Assembly: GCA_030248215.1 (NCBI GenBank)
Contig: JASANG010000358.1
Span: forward strand, 62,001-126,000
Source of the DNA: Enoplolaimus lenunculus
Taxonomy: Eukaryota > Nematoda > Enoplea > Enoplida > Thoracostomopsidae
Length of the DNA: 64,000 bases
Reading direction: 5' to 3'
The position numbers and the translations under genes were made by a program. Shown here one piece after another: positions 13,122-25,127 of the stretch. The notes beneath the pieces were generated by a model. That model had not been told where the DNA came from. It did no database searches and worked only from the letters and a program-made list of their open reading frames with translations. Position 1 is the first letter of the stretch. Each line of letters opens with the position of its first letter.

Positions 13122-15604
13122 AGTACTGTGTGTATAAAGGACAGCAATTCCGATGAAAATTTACCATGACGCTAATGCAGGTATTTCCTATTTACTTACC
13201 ATCAAAAACTAAATGCATTTAGTATATAAATATATGATTCTCAGTCCAAAGTAATACTTGGGTATCTGGTTACTGGTTGCTCTGTGCAGCGTACAGTTCG
13301 CTCAAGCTGATTTACGCTACGTTGATATTGCGAAAGCGTTGAATAATTGTTTTACTACAAGAATGTCAATGTTAAAAACGACATGCGTAAATTATACATA
13401 CTTTACTGAAAGTAAGGCTTCAACTGAACATTTTTTAACATTGGGATATAACACATATATGTTTCACGCAAAACGCTATTTTCACTGAAATTTGACGCTT
13501 TGATGCAATAATTAGCGCACAACGGTCTGTTTGTGTCATGATTACGTCTAATCTTGCCACAAAACTATTTTTTCAGTTCGAGTATGACAGATTAAGGGTT
13601 ACGCAATACTTTTTAATTACTTTAATGCCGCCCGGCGCCGTCAGTCACAATACAGTTTCGTACGCGAGCATATATAAATGATAAATGCTGTCGTAAATTA
13701 TGTTTCAATTTAGACGGATTTAACTTTTAACAAGGAAAAGCGAAAAGATAAAGTTCGTGGAATTGACTGTTTTTGCAGGGCAAAACATTTTTATGCTATT
13801 TTTTCGGTTCGGTAAATTCTGTTTATATATATGTATATGTATATATAATATATCTATATATAAATATATATATTAAAATTGCAAATTGCAATAAACTATG
13901 CACTTCAAGCATCCAGCTATTTGAATTAAAATCATTATATACTTGTGGATCATTGCTTGATAAAGATATATGATTTGGTGCAAATTCGATACAGTCAAAC
14001 AAGATCGTTGTAATTATCCAGTTTTGTCGGCTCAAACAGGTGTGATCTAATCATGCTAATTAGTTTCAACTCAACATGAACTTGAACACAAAATTTGGAA
14101 TAAATGAAATAGTCGAGGGAAAATTTCCACATTAATAAATTTACAGCTATATAACCTCTTGGTTTTCCTATAATTTGTACCAGATTTGTACGCCGGGTAA
14201 GAAAAATTTGACGCGGGTATACCAGCGAGTAAAGAATTTCACAGCGCGGGTAAAACTTTGTGATTCTTTACCCACGTAAAATTTTTACAAACATTCATGT
14301 AAAGTGTTTATATGTGCGTTCTCAACGATACACAGGACATTATTAAAAATTTCGTTTCACGCAGGTGTAACCTCACTTGAAGGTTTTTTGCGAACGAGTG
14401 CAACGGTAAAAAAACTTTTGTAAACTCGATGATGCCGCAGGTATTTCTAAGCAGGTGCTTTTTTCTGCTCCCAGAACTATGCGATAGGTAATTAATGGCA
14501 TCTCTGGACGAAGATAAAGTATACTTTTAAAATAATTCACAACAAACCACCGTAAACAGCGAATGATTGCAGTGAAGCCTAAGGAATAGGTTTTATAGCA
14601 CGGAAGGCACCATTGTAATCCGTAAACGTATATAATCTCTTCCATAAGTGACGAATTGTTTTCTGATTTGCAACCATGGGTAAGCGTGAACTTTTTGAAT
14701 CCCCCGTCAGAAGTTTGAATATTTATGGATAACTATGAACCCGCAGCATTAAGGTAACCGAGGACAGCAGTGGCAACTTTTTTCAATGCTTTTCCTTTTA
14801 TGCCACACGAGTTAGAATTTATTAAAGTTTAATGTTTTTGGATTGTTTAATTGTTTCGTCGAACTACTGACCGCTAACTAAAATCGTCATAGTTGCGTTA
14901 GACTTTTAAATTTAGTCCGTTTCCGTCCGACGCCCTAATTTGGCAAACAGAATGTTTTCATGACCGGATACACAATCGGCGACACCCAAACTACTGTCGC
15001 GCAAACACCCAAACTAATTAACACGCTTTTAGATTTGAAAATTTATCGCTGTATAGGCTATGCTTACACATATGCACCGTTGATGGGTGAAAGGCTTAAA
15101 AATTAATTTGCTGCTTCGTTGCCGAGCATAAACACACACAAGAATTTGTTCAGTTGGCATTCAAATTAAAATAAAATATAGTGAACCCACATATTCCGCG
15201 TTTACTCACTGATATTTGCTGGTAACGTCAGCATTCAAAATGTTTGGTAGTATGGGAATATTTGCTTGAAAACGGGCGCTGTATCGAAGCGTGGTGTTTA
15301 TGGAGATTTGCTTTTAAACTGAGAGTAAAAACGGCCAAAGCGTTGCGTTTGACAGCAAACTGCCTGGTTCATGGTTTAAAACTGGTCAAACTATGTCTCA
15401 AAGACTATATGGGTTCTATTGACAGTTCAACGCCAGATAAGGAAGAGGTTAAACACGCTACGGTTACAACTTAATGCTGTTGTGTATAGTTGTTGCGTAC
15501 CAGGCGACGACTCACGCTGTTCCCGGACGGGGTGCAATTTAAAAGTTGGAATAAAACGAATAAATATTATGAGATGATTATGTTGAATTAAACCATACCA
15601 TGCA
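13122..15604. other. Gene-free stretch with TA-rich microsatellite
   Basis: Holds a TATATG/TATATA-rich run near 13826-13875 and otherwise nothing that can be named. Short frames such as 15244-15474 (+) show no family resemblance. Confidence 0.45.
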
Positions 15605-16340
15605 ATTCTATTCGACTGTAGGTGGGGGGAAATATATGATAAATTATGTAATTTCAACTGTTGGGCTGATAACGTTGAAGAGGCGACAATGTACGATAAT
15701 TTATAGTTTTATAGGCGCTTAGGCTACTCGACAGCGGGCGGCATTACTTCGTATATAAGGTTTTTGAAGCAGAAAAATGTAGAACAAGCGTTTGTACACA
15801 AATTGTAAATTTTTCATTCCGGATCTTGGGAACCTGGTATATTAGGCGCTGCTTTTATATATATTGTGATAAGTTTATAGAACCTTATAAAGCCAAAATC
15901 TAAGAACAAACCTACGCCTAATCCTAGGTCGAACACTAAGCCACGCCTAAGCATGATTCTGACTGTATCAAAACCTATGCCTAATTCTAACTCAATCTGG
16001 GCTGAGCCTAGCCTAAGCATAAAAGACTACCTACATTTAAAAGCATGCAAAAAAGTTTTTTGTTTCGTAATCTACTGTATTGACCCGAATAAGAGGGGGA
16101 TAATAAGAGGAGGGGTCCATATTTTGAGTCCCAATCAATATGAGTCCGTATCCCTAATAAGAGTCGTAAGCGGATAGAGTCCCTAAACCCTAATTAGAGT
16201 CCATAAATGTCAATTATCCCAATTGTAGTGTATAAATGACTCCAGGACTAAATAAAGTAGGGTTCGAACCTTTAAAGCGTACTTAAATTTTGAAAGTGCA
16301 TTCCTAAGTATAACCCTGCATTATAGCTCAAGCTTTTAAT
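15605..16340 (+). repeat. Left arm of a 736-bp inverted repeat
   Basis: Every position p in this arm pairs with 33061 minus p in the right arm (16721-17456), with no insertion or deletion over 736 bp. One substitution is visible (near 15839, paired with 17222). The arm holds degenerate GCCTAAGC hexamers and the left 268 bp of a family B MITE. The arm starts abruptly inside otherwise unrelated sequence. Confidence 0.92.
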
Positions 16341-16518
16341 GCAACGTAAAAACCGTTTAATTTAACGGATAGTTGCAATGCCGGATATATATCAGTAAGG
16401 AAGGGTGGCTCAGGGCTGGTTCAAAATAAATAACAGTCCGTAACCGAATAACAAGGGGGTACCCTCTGGAGAGGCCAAATAAATATCAGTCCCCCCTCAT
16501 ATTCGGGTCACTACAGTA
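16073..16518. repeat. MITE family B, copy 3 (full length)
   Basis: TACTGTATTGACCCGAATAA at the left and ATATTCGGGTCACTACAGTA at the right. The left part lies in the inverted-repeat arm and the right part in the loop, so this intact copy pre-dates the inverted duplication. Confidence 0.8.
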
Positions 16519-16720
16519 CCTTGAACACAAAAGAAACTTTTTGTCCAAAGCCCTTTTCACACGTACATTTTTTGCAGCGAGAAAGCACAGCTGTAACTTG
16601 GACGAGTAACTTGCAGCTGCAAGTGTTTACAAAGGAATATACCTTTCATTCTGAATCTTGAAGACATATAAATACTTCCAGACACGACTGCGATAAATAT
16701 CAAACAAAACCTATATTTTC

Positions 16721-17456
16721 ATTAAAAGCTTGAGCTATAATGCAGGGTTATACTTAGGAATGCACTTTCAAAATTTAAGTACGCTTTAAAGGTTCGAACC
16801 CTACTTTATTTAGTCCTGGAGTCATTTATACACTACAATTGGGATAATTGACATTTATGGACTCTAATTAGGGTTTAGGGACTCTATCCGCTTACGACTC
16901 TTATTAGGGATACGGACTCATATTGATTGGGACTCAAAATATGGACCCCTCCTCTTATTATCCCCCTCTTATTCGGGTCAATACAGTAGATTACGAAACA
17001 AAAAACTTTTTTGCATGCTTTTAAATGTAGGTAGTCTTTTATGCTTAGGCTAGGCTCAGCCCAGATTGAGTTAGAATTAGGCATAGGTTTTGATACAGTC
17101 AGAATCATGCTTAGGCGTGGCTTAGTGTTCGACCTAGGATTAGGCGTAGGTTTGTTCTTAGATTTTGGCTTTATAAGGTTCTATAAACTTATCACAATAT
17201 ATATAAAAGCAGCGCCTAAAATACCAGGTTCCCAAGATCCGGAATGAAAAATTTACAATTTGTGTACAAACGCTTGTTCTACATTTTTCTGCTTCAAAAA
17301 CCTTATATACGAAGTAATGCCGCCCGCTGTCGAGTAGCCTAAGCGCCTATAAAACTATAAATTATCGTACATTGTCGCCTCTTCAACGTTATCAGCCCAA
17401 CAGTTGAAATTACATAATTTATCATATATTTCCCCCCACCTACAGTCGAATAGAAT
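16721..17456 (-). repeat. Right arm of the 736-bp inverted repeat
   Basis: Reverse complement of 15605-16340. It contains the partial family B MITE (16721-16988) cut off exactly where the arm begins, which shows this arm is the derived copy and the left arm the original. Confidence 0.92.
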
Positions 17457-17616
17457 AGTAGATTAAGTGCATTCCTAAGCTTTAAGGCCTAAGCGTTGCA
17501 AAAGCGTATTCATAAACCTAAGCCTAAGCCTAAGCAAAAAAATGTAGTCTAGAATGTAAGCCTACTCATTTACAGACCCACCACACGCCGGGACGGCCCT
17601 AAAAGTAACATGGGCC
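17457..17616 (-). repeat. MITE family C, truncated copy
   Basis: Starts right at the edge of the right inverted-repeat arm with AGATTAAGTGCATTCCTAAG, has the GCCTAAGCCTAAGC core and AAAATGTAGTCTAGAATGTAA, and ends CCTAAAAGTAACATGGGCC. The other terminal repeat is missing, replaced by the arm. Confidence 0.65.
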
Positions 17617-17715
17617 AACTAATTCGACTTGTAGGGCTATTCATACATATGAATTCATTGTTTTTGCGTATCAAAAATTATATTGCAATTTCGTGACAAT
17701 AGTTCGTGGTTTGTG

Positions 17716-17775
17716 TATGGGTCAAAAGTAAGTTTATTACCTGTGAAATTTTAGCCCCCCATTTTGAGATTGGCG
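17716..17775. repeat. hAT-like element fragment
   Basis: TATGGGTCAAAAGTAAGTTT through TTTTAGCCCCCCATTTTGA matches the right end of the hAT-like element at 37452-38208 (38139-38190). Only the right part is preserved. Confidence 0.5.
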
Positions 17776-18115
17776 GAGCAGATTGCAAAATAGCGAAAAA
17801 TCAATCAAGTGATATATTTGAATTAACTCAAGCTCCTTGAATGATTTCAAAAAGTCTGAATACATTGTGAAGTGCAACACTGATTCAGATTAACCTTTGA
17901 AAATGGATACGTGCCACAGTTTCAACTGGCTGTCAGATGCGTTTAAACTTGCGAGTTAAATTAATGTAACAACATTAATTCCAGTAACTTTTGCAGCTGC
18001 GAGAACTTCCAAGCTGTTTCGTGATTGCACTTGCACATGCAAGTTGCACGTACAAGTAAGTTTTTTCTGCAAAAGCTTGCACGTGTCAATGGGCTCTTTG
18101 TAACAAATTAATACA

Positions 18116-20179
18116 ACCAAAATGTTACTAACACCAAATCATATTGGGCACGACAATAGTGGTTGTGAGAAGTTCGTGATTTTAGCTCAGTCCTGTATCC
18201 TGTATCTCCTGTATAGTTCTTTCCTCGATGTATGCTTATCGCTCTGATTTAGTAAAACGCGGCCGGTAAATGTTTACTAAAACCCCAACCCAAATCCTGT
18301 ATAACACCAATATCCAATATTTAATACCAGAAATTACAGGTTATGCAATTTACTGGCAACGTTAGAGTTACACCAAATTTCCGACCAATCTAACCCCGTT
18401 AGATTTGGCCCAATCCGTTGTAGAATAATAAATCTAACCCCGTTAGATTTATTAAACTACTTTTCCCAGGTTCTCCGGTAATTCCCAAGTTTTCCTTTAA
18501 CACATGACACCAGTATTCAATACTGGGTAAATCCTGCGCTTTGCGCAACACCGATTAAGCCTATACACCGTGACTTCCTTCACATCCTATGCCACTGTGA
18601 CTATTCTTACACTAAATTAATTCCACTTACTTACCCGAGTTCTATTCGCACTCCAACCGTAAAACCTTAACGCAAATATAACAATAGTATAACGCACTCC
18701 GCCGAGAAACAAAGAATATCACCGATCCGCACTAACTCAAGACTGATAATGATTCCGGTCCTGGCTACCCATACGCATCTCGACCTCATTTGCATTTCTG
18801 CCGACACCCACAATTGGGTGTCCGCGATGCGGTTGAGGTCCAGAGCCAATCACCCGGTTCACACCTTTACGCCTACACAATATACAACAACAACAACAAA
18901 TAACAACCAATCATGTCGGACACTCACGACATGATGACTTAGACTAGCTAAGTCGTTAACCGCAAATCAAGCCACCACCATTATACAACATTATTCAATG
19001 GCCACGCAGGGCCCCAGGTAAGTTTACATTGCGGACACAGCCGCCATAGCATAGTTTTATCAACTTCTACGCCTTGTAGCAACGCCTAAACCTAACTTAA
19101 GTTCTAAGAGAAACTAGGTGGAGCCAGGGACTCCCTTAAGGTGTGGTTTTGATGTTTGGTTTCATTTTATATTTTAGTTTTTAGTTTGAAAAAGGTTTAA
19201 GTGTGGCAGAGCCACCTACAGTGGTGTGTTCCCAGCGATTGTTTTTCGCACAAAAACAAGAGATTAATTTGCAAGATACTTCGCAGTTCGCACATTTAAA
19301 GGGCGTATAACATTTAGATTTCAGCAGGACCGGAGCAGACACCCTTTACTCCACTTTGGCGTTCGCAATCTCCGGTTTAATAGAGTCTACCGTGGTTATA
19401 GCTCATCCACCCCCTGATTGGGTATGACCCTGGGGGCCCTCGGCGAAACCGCTCTACCATGCAGTAATTGAAATATATTGGCGTCTATAGCGCAATTCAG
19501 GTGAACCGACACGTTGTTAATATTTTTTGGTTTGCGAGTTTTCGTCACTATTATGTTGCACCCCCGGATATTTTTCAATAGTTACAATAAAGTAGCTCCA
19601 ATCAGCTATAACGTCCTAGTAAACTAAGGGTGTTCACTTTTATTATTGGGACAAAAAACAGCCAACGAACAACGAATCCTGGCAAAAGCCCAAAACCTGT
19701 GACTTAATAGGAAAGTTCTAATCACGATGGACGATGTAAACTTTACGCTCAAAGCTGCTATTTTGGCATACCAGTTTATCATTATTCATCAAAACGTATA
19801 CGTTTGCAAAATTTTTGTTCATTTCCAGGGACGTGACCAGGATTTTATTTTAGGACGTTCCACGCTTAAAAGTATTTTGAGAGTTAGAGCAAGTGCCCAG
19901 CGAAAAAATTTTTTTGACCTTTTTTGTAAACAGCAGCGCCGGAAGCAAATTATGATTGGTGGCAAAGCAAACTCTATAGGGTAAGGAGTAGTGGTGGAAT
20001 GTCAAACATAAAAAGGAAGCTCTAATGTCTGAGAAGGCAGGGGTGATGGCTTCCCCCCCGGCTCAAACGGAATGGCAAAAGTAATTTCAGCAGAGCTTGT
20101 GGCCCAGGACGGCTTTTAAGGATAAAAGCTGTCATGTAAATGTCGGTCGTCGGATAAACGTTCAGAAATGAAATCTCTG
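18116..20179. other. Gene-free stretch of different composition
   Basis: Richer in C and CAA-type triplets than its surroundings. It contains two copies of AAATCTAACCCCGTTAGATTT-type short palindromes (18395-18455) and a CAACAACAACAACAA run near 18888. No reading frame, RNA gene or element ends could be supported. Confidence 0.4.
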
Positions 20180-20390
20180 CACAGCAAAAAATAGTGAGTC
20201 AAATTGACTCTCTGTGAAATAGGCTCTACGGGACTACACAAATTGAGTCAAAATTCGACTCCGGCAGAGTCAAATTCGATTCACTGAGTCGTATGTTTGA
20301 CTCTGGCGGAGTCGAATTTGACTCAGTTTGTGTAGTCCCGTAGAGCCTATTTCGGAGAGAGTCAATTTGACTCACCATTTTTTGCAGTGT
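20180..20390. repeat. MITE family A, copy 1
   Basis: Near-perfect palindrome with ends CACAGCAAAAAATAGTGAGT and CTCACCATTTTTTGCAGTG. Family ends are CACTGCAAAAAATGG flanked by TA in most copies. Repeated GAGTCAAATT and GACTC blocks fold on each other. No coding capacity. Confidence 0.85.
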
Positions 20391-20410
20391 GCGACACCAA
20401 AGTGTACTTA

Positions 20411-20580
20411 CTCTACGGGACTACACAAACAAACTGAGTCAAGTTCGACTCCGCCAGAGTTAAACGTGTGACTCAGTGAGTCAAATTTGTGCTTTGGCGG
20501 AATCGAATTTGACTCAATTTGTGTAGTGCCGTAGGCCCTATTGTGAAGAGAGTCAAGTTGACTCTCCATTTTTTGCAGTT
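20411..20580. repeat. MITE family A, copy 2 (left end missing)
   Basis: Begins at CTCTACGGGACTACACAAAC, inside the element, and ends CTCTCCATTTTTTGCAG. It lies 20 bp from copy 1. Confidence 0.8.
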
Positions 20581-20675
20581 AAAGAGTTTTTAAATCATAT
20601 GTACAGAAATTATAAATCTTGAGCAGACACAAAAGTAAAGTAAGACAAATGTACTTTAAAATAGCTACTAGCCTA

Positions 20676-20895
20676 CACTACAAAAAATGGGGAGTCAAAT
20701 TAACTCTCTGGGAAATAGGCTTTTCTTGACTACACAAACTGAGTCAAATTCGACTCCGCCAGAGTCAAATTCGGATCACTGAGCGATTTAGTTAATCGAA
20801 TTTGACTCTGGCGGAGTCGAATTTTGACTAAGTTTGTCTAGTCAGGAAAAGCCTATTTCCCAGAGAGTCAATTTGACTCCCCATTTTTTGCAGTG
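20676..20895. repeat. MITE family A, copy 3
   Basis: Ends CACTACAAAAAATGGGGAGT and GACTCCCCATTTTTTGCAGTG (first 20 bases of each end compared) are flanked by TA on both sides. Internal TTTTCTTGACTAC and GTCAGGAAAAGCC are inverted repeats of each other. Confidence 0.85.
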
Positions 20896-21780
20896 TACTG
20901 GAAGATTAAAGTTTGACGAAACGAATAAAAAAATTTTCCCTCCGGACGTAGAACCTTATGAATGTGTCCCCCCATAGTTCAGGGCACTTCATGATGACGA
21001 GAACAAAGTGTGAAAATTTTTTCGACATACTTTTTTACTAATTTACTAAAAACACGATTTAAAAATTATCACCCCCTCGAAAATTATTAGCAGATCGTCC
21101 CCTCATCCACCCCTGCCCCCCAGTTTCCTCGCCTGCGTGATAATATTCAAAGTGCAGGGTAACACTGTTTTTATTATTGAAAAGCAAACTTCATTTTATA
21201 CTTCTAACGTTCACGGTCCATAAATATAAAGGCAGGGTCCGCAAAAACCGTGGTACATTACGTTACGAAACAAAGTGTAATGTATACATTCTGTTATCTC
21301 AATGTCACTCATCATAGACTCGTGACTATCACCTAAAAGATATTTTTCCATAAAAGAGACATTCATATATGTAGTAAAGAGTAAATAAAGATTCACGTCA
21401 AAAAATAAATCCCTATATTTTAAACACTTTCCGCGTTTCAAACAGCATTTTCGAAACGGCGTTTTGCAATTGGAAAACTCTGAAATGAATAGCAAGCGTA
21501 GCTAAAACACTAAGTATTCGCTTTTAGCGTTTGTCAAGACGCTATTTCTTCATCAATAAAAACGCTGTTTTCAAAACTCGAAAATCGTTCCTGCAACACG
21601 ATTCCTATAAAACGCGGGTGCAGCGGCGAATTTGTGATATAAAATTAAAAATAATGCAGTCGATTGTAATTGTTAAAAAACGTTATTAATAACAAAGATA
21701 AAGCGGTCCAAGAATAGATTATATGTACCATTTCAAAATCAGTCATTCTAGTCAAACCAGTACATTAAATGTAATACACG
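20896..21780. other. Gene-free stretch downstream of the LRR gene
   Basis: No supportable gene. An AATAAA on the - strand lies near 21171, too far from the LRR stop codon to assign with confidence. Confidence 0.4.
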
Positions 21781-22042
21781 TTAGGGGTGGCGCTATACTT
21801 TTGATGGCCCATGTTACTTTAAGGGGCGTCCAGGTTTTGTGTGGGTCTAGAAAAGGGCATGTTTAGATTCTACATTATATTTTTCGCTTAGGCTTAGGCT
21901 TACAAACTCATTTTGGTAACGCTTAGGTTTAGGATTAGGCTTAGGAATACGCTTAGCCTACTGTTACGCCGGTTTGATGACATCCGGATCCGTGCGTCAT
22001 CGTGCGTCACCGCGGTTACGTGTACGATAACTCAAGTACGAG
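21781..22042. repeat. Nested MITEs (family C inside family D) abutting the LRR stop codon
   Basis: 21781-21805 (TTAGGGGTGGCGCTATACTT) matches the left end of the family D MITE at 30571. A family C MITE with TTAGGC core begins at 21806 (GGCCCATGTTACTTTAAGGG) and runs to about 21970. After it GTTTGATGACATCCG resumes family D-like sequence. TTTTGATG before and GTTTGATG after the insert look like an 8-bp target duplication, although the right terminal repeat of the family C copy is not present. The host gene's stop codon (22044-22046) follows at once. Confidence 0.5.
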
Positions 22043-22043
22043 C

Positions 22044-24846
22044 TTACAGTTCTGTGATCGGAACGGGATATTTTGCAATTACCTTAAAACTACTATTTCG
22101 GGATACATCTGCATCAAAACCGCCAGTACAGTTACTGGTTTCCGACTGAAATCTGGTTCGATTTTGTTTTTCATTTTTACTATTTTCATACTTTTCAGTG
22201 TACAACATAATATTGCTATCACTGGCATCAGATGATAAAAATGATTTGCGTTCTAAACTACTCCACGCACAACCAGCATAACACAGCGGCGATTGTTTTG
22301 TTGACGTTTGCACGCGTTCAACTGCAGTTGCAATTTGTCGTTTATTATCTTGCATCTTGTCGCTTGGGACCGCTGGCAAACCAGGTTGCGCAGGTGATTT
22401 TGTGTTCAATTTGCTAACTTGGCGATTGAATATCCACATTTTACGCCGTCGAAGGGTAATAATCACACCAGCAAGTAGTATAACCACAATACAGCCGGTA
22501 AAAGTACCCAATAATGCTGCTGTTAATTTACGCTTCTGACTAGAATTAACGGTTCCGTTCAGCTTGGGCGAGTCACAGTCTGACGTTAAAATGTCAGTTT
22601 GGGTCAGACTGGAGACCAAGCGACCTTTATACTTACGCGGAGTAGAGCAACGAGCGTTGGTTAACAGACTAATATTGAAATTACTAGATCTAGTGAGCTC
22701 AATAATGTGCTGAATAAAGTCGCATGAACAAGACACTGGAGTTAAGTGTAGGTCCAGTCGCTTTAGTTTAGGCGCAGAAAGGATTCCTAAAGGAATCTTG
22801 GTTATTCCGGATCTGGATAAGTTGACGCTTTCCAGTGAGCGGCCTAAAAGTAATTGTAGTTGCAGTGAATATACTAAAAATGAATTAAAACTGGTTAAAG
22901 CAAAGTTTATGGTCATCGCATTTGGTTTCATTCAGTGGCGAATCCAAAAATTTCTGACGGGATGTGCGCAATAAATGTCGCAAAAAACCTCACGAGCGAA
23001 CCGAGCGAGTAGCAAGCCGCAATTTTCGTTTCACAAAACTAAATACACTTGTAAGGTACAAATCTAGCCAGGTATATTTGAATTTTTTTGTCGATTGGGC
23101 CCATCCGCCCTTGCTTGCAAAACAATATTGCGATAACTGTTAATTCATTAAGATGGTCTCAATACTTCAAAATGTTTCATTTATATAAATATATGGACTA
23201 GAAATAGTTTTTGATAGGCTCCTATTAATTCAGGTGCTGTAGTGACCCGAATAAGAGGAGGGACTGATTTTTATTTGGCTCTCCAGAGGGTACCCCCTGT
23301 TATTCGGTTAAGGACTGTTATTTATTTTCAACCCGCCTTCCCCCGCCTTCATATATCAGGTATTTCAACTATCCCTTGAATTAAACGTTTTTGTCTTTGT
23401 CAATACCTTGAGCGATAATGCAAGGTAATACTTAGGAATGTTACTTTGAAAACTTAAGTACGCTTTAAAGTTTCGAAGTCCACTTTACTTGGTCCTGGAG
23501 TCATTTATGCGCTACCATTAGGGATAATTGACATTTATGGACTCTAGTTTGGGCTTAGGGATTCTATCCGCTTACGGACTCTTATTACAAATACAGGCTA
23601 TCGATTGGGACCTAAATGGGGACCCCGTTTTATTACCCCCTCGTATTGGGGTCACTACGTAGCACAGTGGGTATCGTTGAAAAATTTTGCTTAAATAAAT
23701 GCAAAAGTAGTCCAATATGTTAGTATTACCACCAATGTTTCCAAAAACATCATTATGTATCGTCATTAGCGCTGGATTATTTGATAAGTCCAAAACCGTT
23801 AATGCGGACAACTTTGTAAAAGCATTTTGTGTTATAATGCCTAACTGGTAGCAACAAGATATTTTCAGTATTTCCACGCTTTCGAGCTTGCCGGCAAATG
23901 TTTGGTTCGTAATTTGGCTAATAGTGGTTCTCGATAAGTCAAGGACTGTTAGTTTGCTTAGCTGAGCATTGCTAAACAATCGCGCAGGTATCACAGAATT
24001 TGAAATATCTTGCAGATAAAGCTGTTCAAGACTTTCGTGGCGCCGGTTAAAAATTGTCGCTGGAAGCTGAAGTAGTTGATTTGCAGCTAAATTTACCGTT
24101 TTCAAATTAGGAATATTTGACAGTAAATGTTCTGGAATACTAGTTAAATTGTTAGCGCTCAGGTCTAAATGGGTTACTGATGTAAGTATATAGCTAATCG
24201 TTATTTGGTCTATGTTATTATTTGATACATCAATATGTCTCAACATTGATAGACCATAAAATGTGTCTAAATTTAGTACAATTAACGCATTTGATGTTAA
24301 TTTAATCACAGTTAACGATGGAGCGTTGTCCACAGCGGTTGCGGTGTCTTCAATAAAGCTTAAATTGTTAAAACTTATATCGACAAACTTCAACTGCTTA
24401 GCGCCGCTAAAAATGTCCCACCGAAGGCCACCGTTTAATTCGTTTTGACTCAAATTGAGTCGTTCAAGCCGGCTCAGCCGGTGAAACGCTCGTGCCTCAA
24501 TGTTGACAATTTGATTTTGACTTAAATCAATTGAACGAAGTTGAGAATACATTGTTAAATGATCTGCTCGTAGACGTTGGATTGAATTTGCCGACAAATT
24601 GAGCAGTTCAATTCGAGGGTTGAGCATCAACGGAACATGCTCGAGCCCGCGAGCACCTGAGCAATTTACCCATGGATTGTGGTTGTGGTTATTGCAAATG
24701 CAACTTTGAGGACAGAAGGATGCTGAAGGCACTGGCATTACAGCTAAACAAAGCCCAACGGCGACAACAATTTTGTAAGCGTACGTAATCGCTCCTGACG
24801 ACGGAATGTAGTAATTGCGAGCAACAATGGCATCACGTATGCTCAT
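22044..24846 (-). CDS. LRR single-pass transmembrane receptor, two exons
   Basis: Exon 1 is 24846-23730 and exon 2 is 22843-22044. Donor GGTG|GTAATA and acceptor TTACTTTTAG join a phase-1 codon to give 638 residues. The ATG at 24846 follows CCAAC; an upstream non-ATG extension is not needed. The order is: signal-anchor/signal peptide (about residues 25-45, KIVVAVGLCLAVMPVP), LRRNT cysteine cap (CPQSCIC...NC), about 13 LRRs with LxxLxLSxNxL patterns, LRRCT cap (SCSCDF...C...C), a membrane helix (LLGTFTGCIVVILLAGVIIT) with an RRRK stop-transfer, then a cytoplasmic tail of about 160 residues without a domain I recognise. This type of protein mediates adhesion or signalling at the cell surface; no orthologue can be named. 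The single intron splits the last LRRs and is half filled by a MITE (23236-23660). Confidence 0.88.
23236..23660. repeat. MITE family B, copy 4, in the LRR-gene intron
   Basis: CTGTAGTGACCCGAATAAGA at the left and TATTGGGGTCACTACG at the right, with GGTACCCCCTGTTATTCGG and the GACTCTAG...GGACTC block inside. It starts 393 bp from exon 2 and ends 70 bp from exon 1. Confidence 0.8.
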
Positions 24847-25127
24847 GTTGGTGCTTAAAATAATAGCATTCAATGAACAAAGTTAATTTCATAATTGACC
24901 AGGAGACCTTTTACTGTAAAAATACCCGTTCAACTAAGCGCACAGTGACAAGTGTAAACTGAACGCCAACAAATAACAGGGGTTGCACTGCAGATGAGTA
25001 ACAAATCGTTCTAGTTCATGATAGGGTTGTGCAACTATTGCAGTACAGTTAAGATAAAAATGAGATAGTGGTTCTAAGTATAAATATTAAAAGATATAAA
25101 TCTTATTTTAGGCTCGTGTAAAAAGAT
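24847..25127. other. 5' flank of the LRR gene
   Basis: Probable 5'UTR and promoter region of the - strand LRR gene. No TATA box or initiator was convincing. Confidence 0.35.

Larger units (their letters stand above)
16542..18115. repeat. MITE family H, copy 1, interrupted
   Basis: The left end AGCCCTTTTCACACGTAC...TTTTTTGCAGCGAGAA and the right end TTTTTTCTGCAAAAGC...GACACGTG-type sequence (as reverse complement) are imperfect inverted repeats. Both carry TTGCAGCTGC palindromes. The interior matches the copy at 34756-35430 (shared CATTCTGAAT after the left block). Between the ends sit the right inverted-repeat arm and a truncated family C MITE, so the unit is much longer than the 670-bp sister copy. 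Confidence 0.5.

Noticed and set aside
13258-13488. Signal-peptide-like small protein
   Set aside because: Starts at a non-ATG codon, lacks homology and has no splice evidence.
15814-17247. Identical short frames on opposite strands
   Set aside because: They are shadows of the inverted repeat arms and contain MITE and hexamer sequence, not genes.
18170-19610. Possible long terminal repeat or other retroelement remnant
   Set aside because: Composition differs from the surroundings, but I found no paired terminal repeats, primer site or coding parts. No such element is claimed anywhere in the window.
20180-20895. CRISPR-like array
   Set aside because: The repeats are long palindromic MITEs with TA flanks in an animal genome; there are no short direct repeats with unique spacers.
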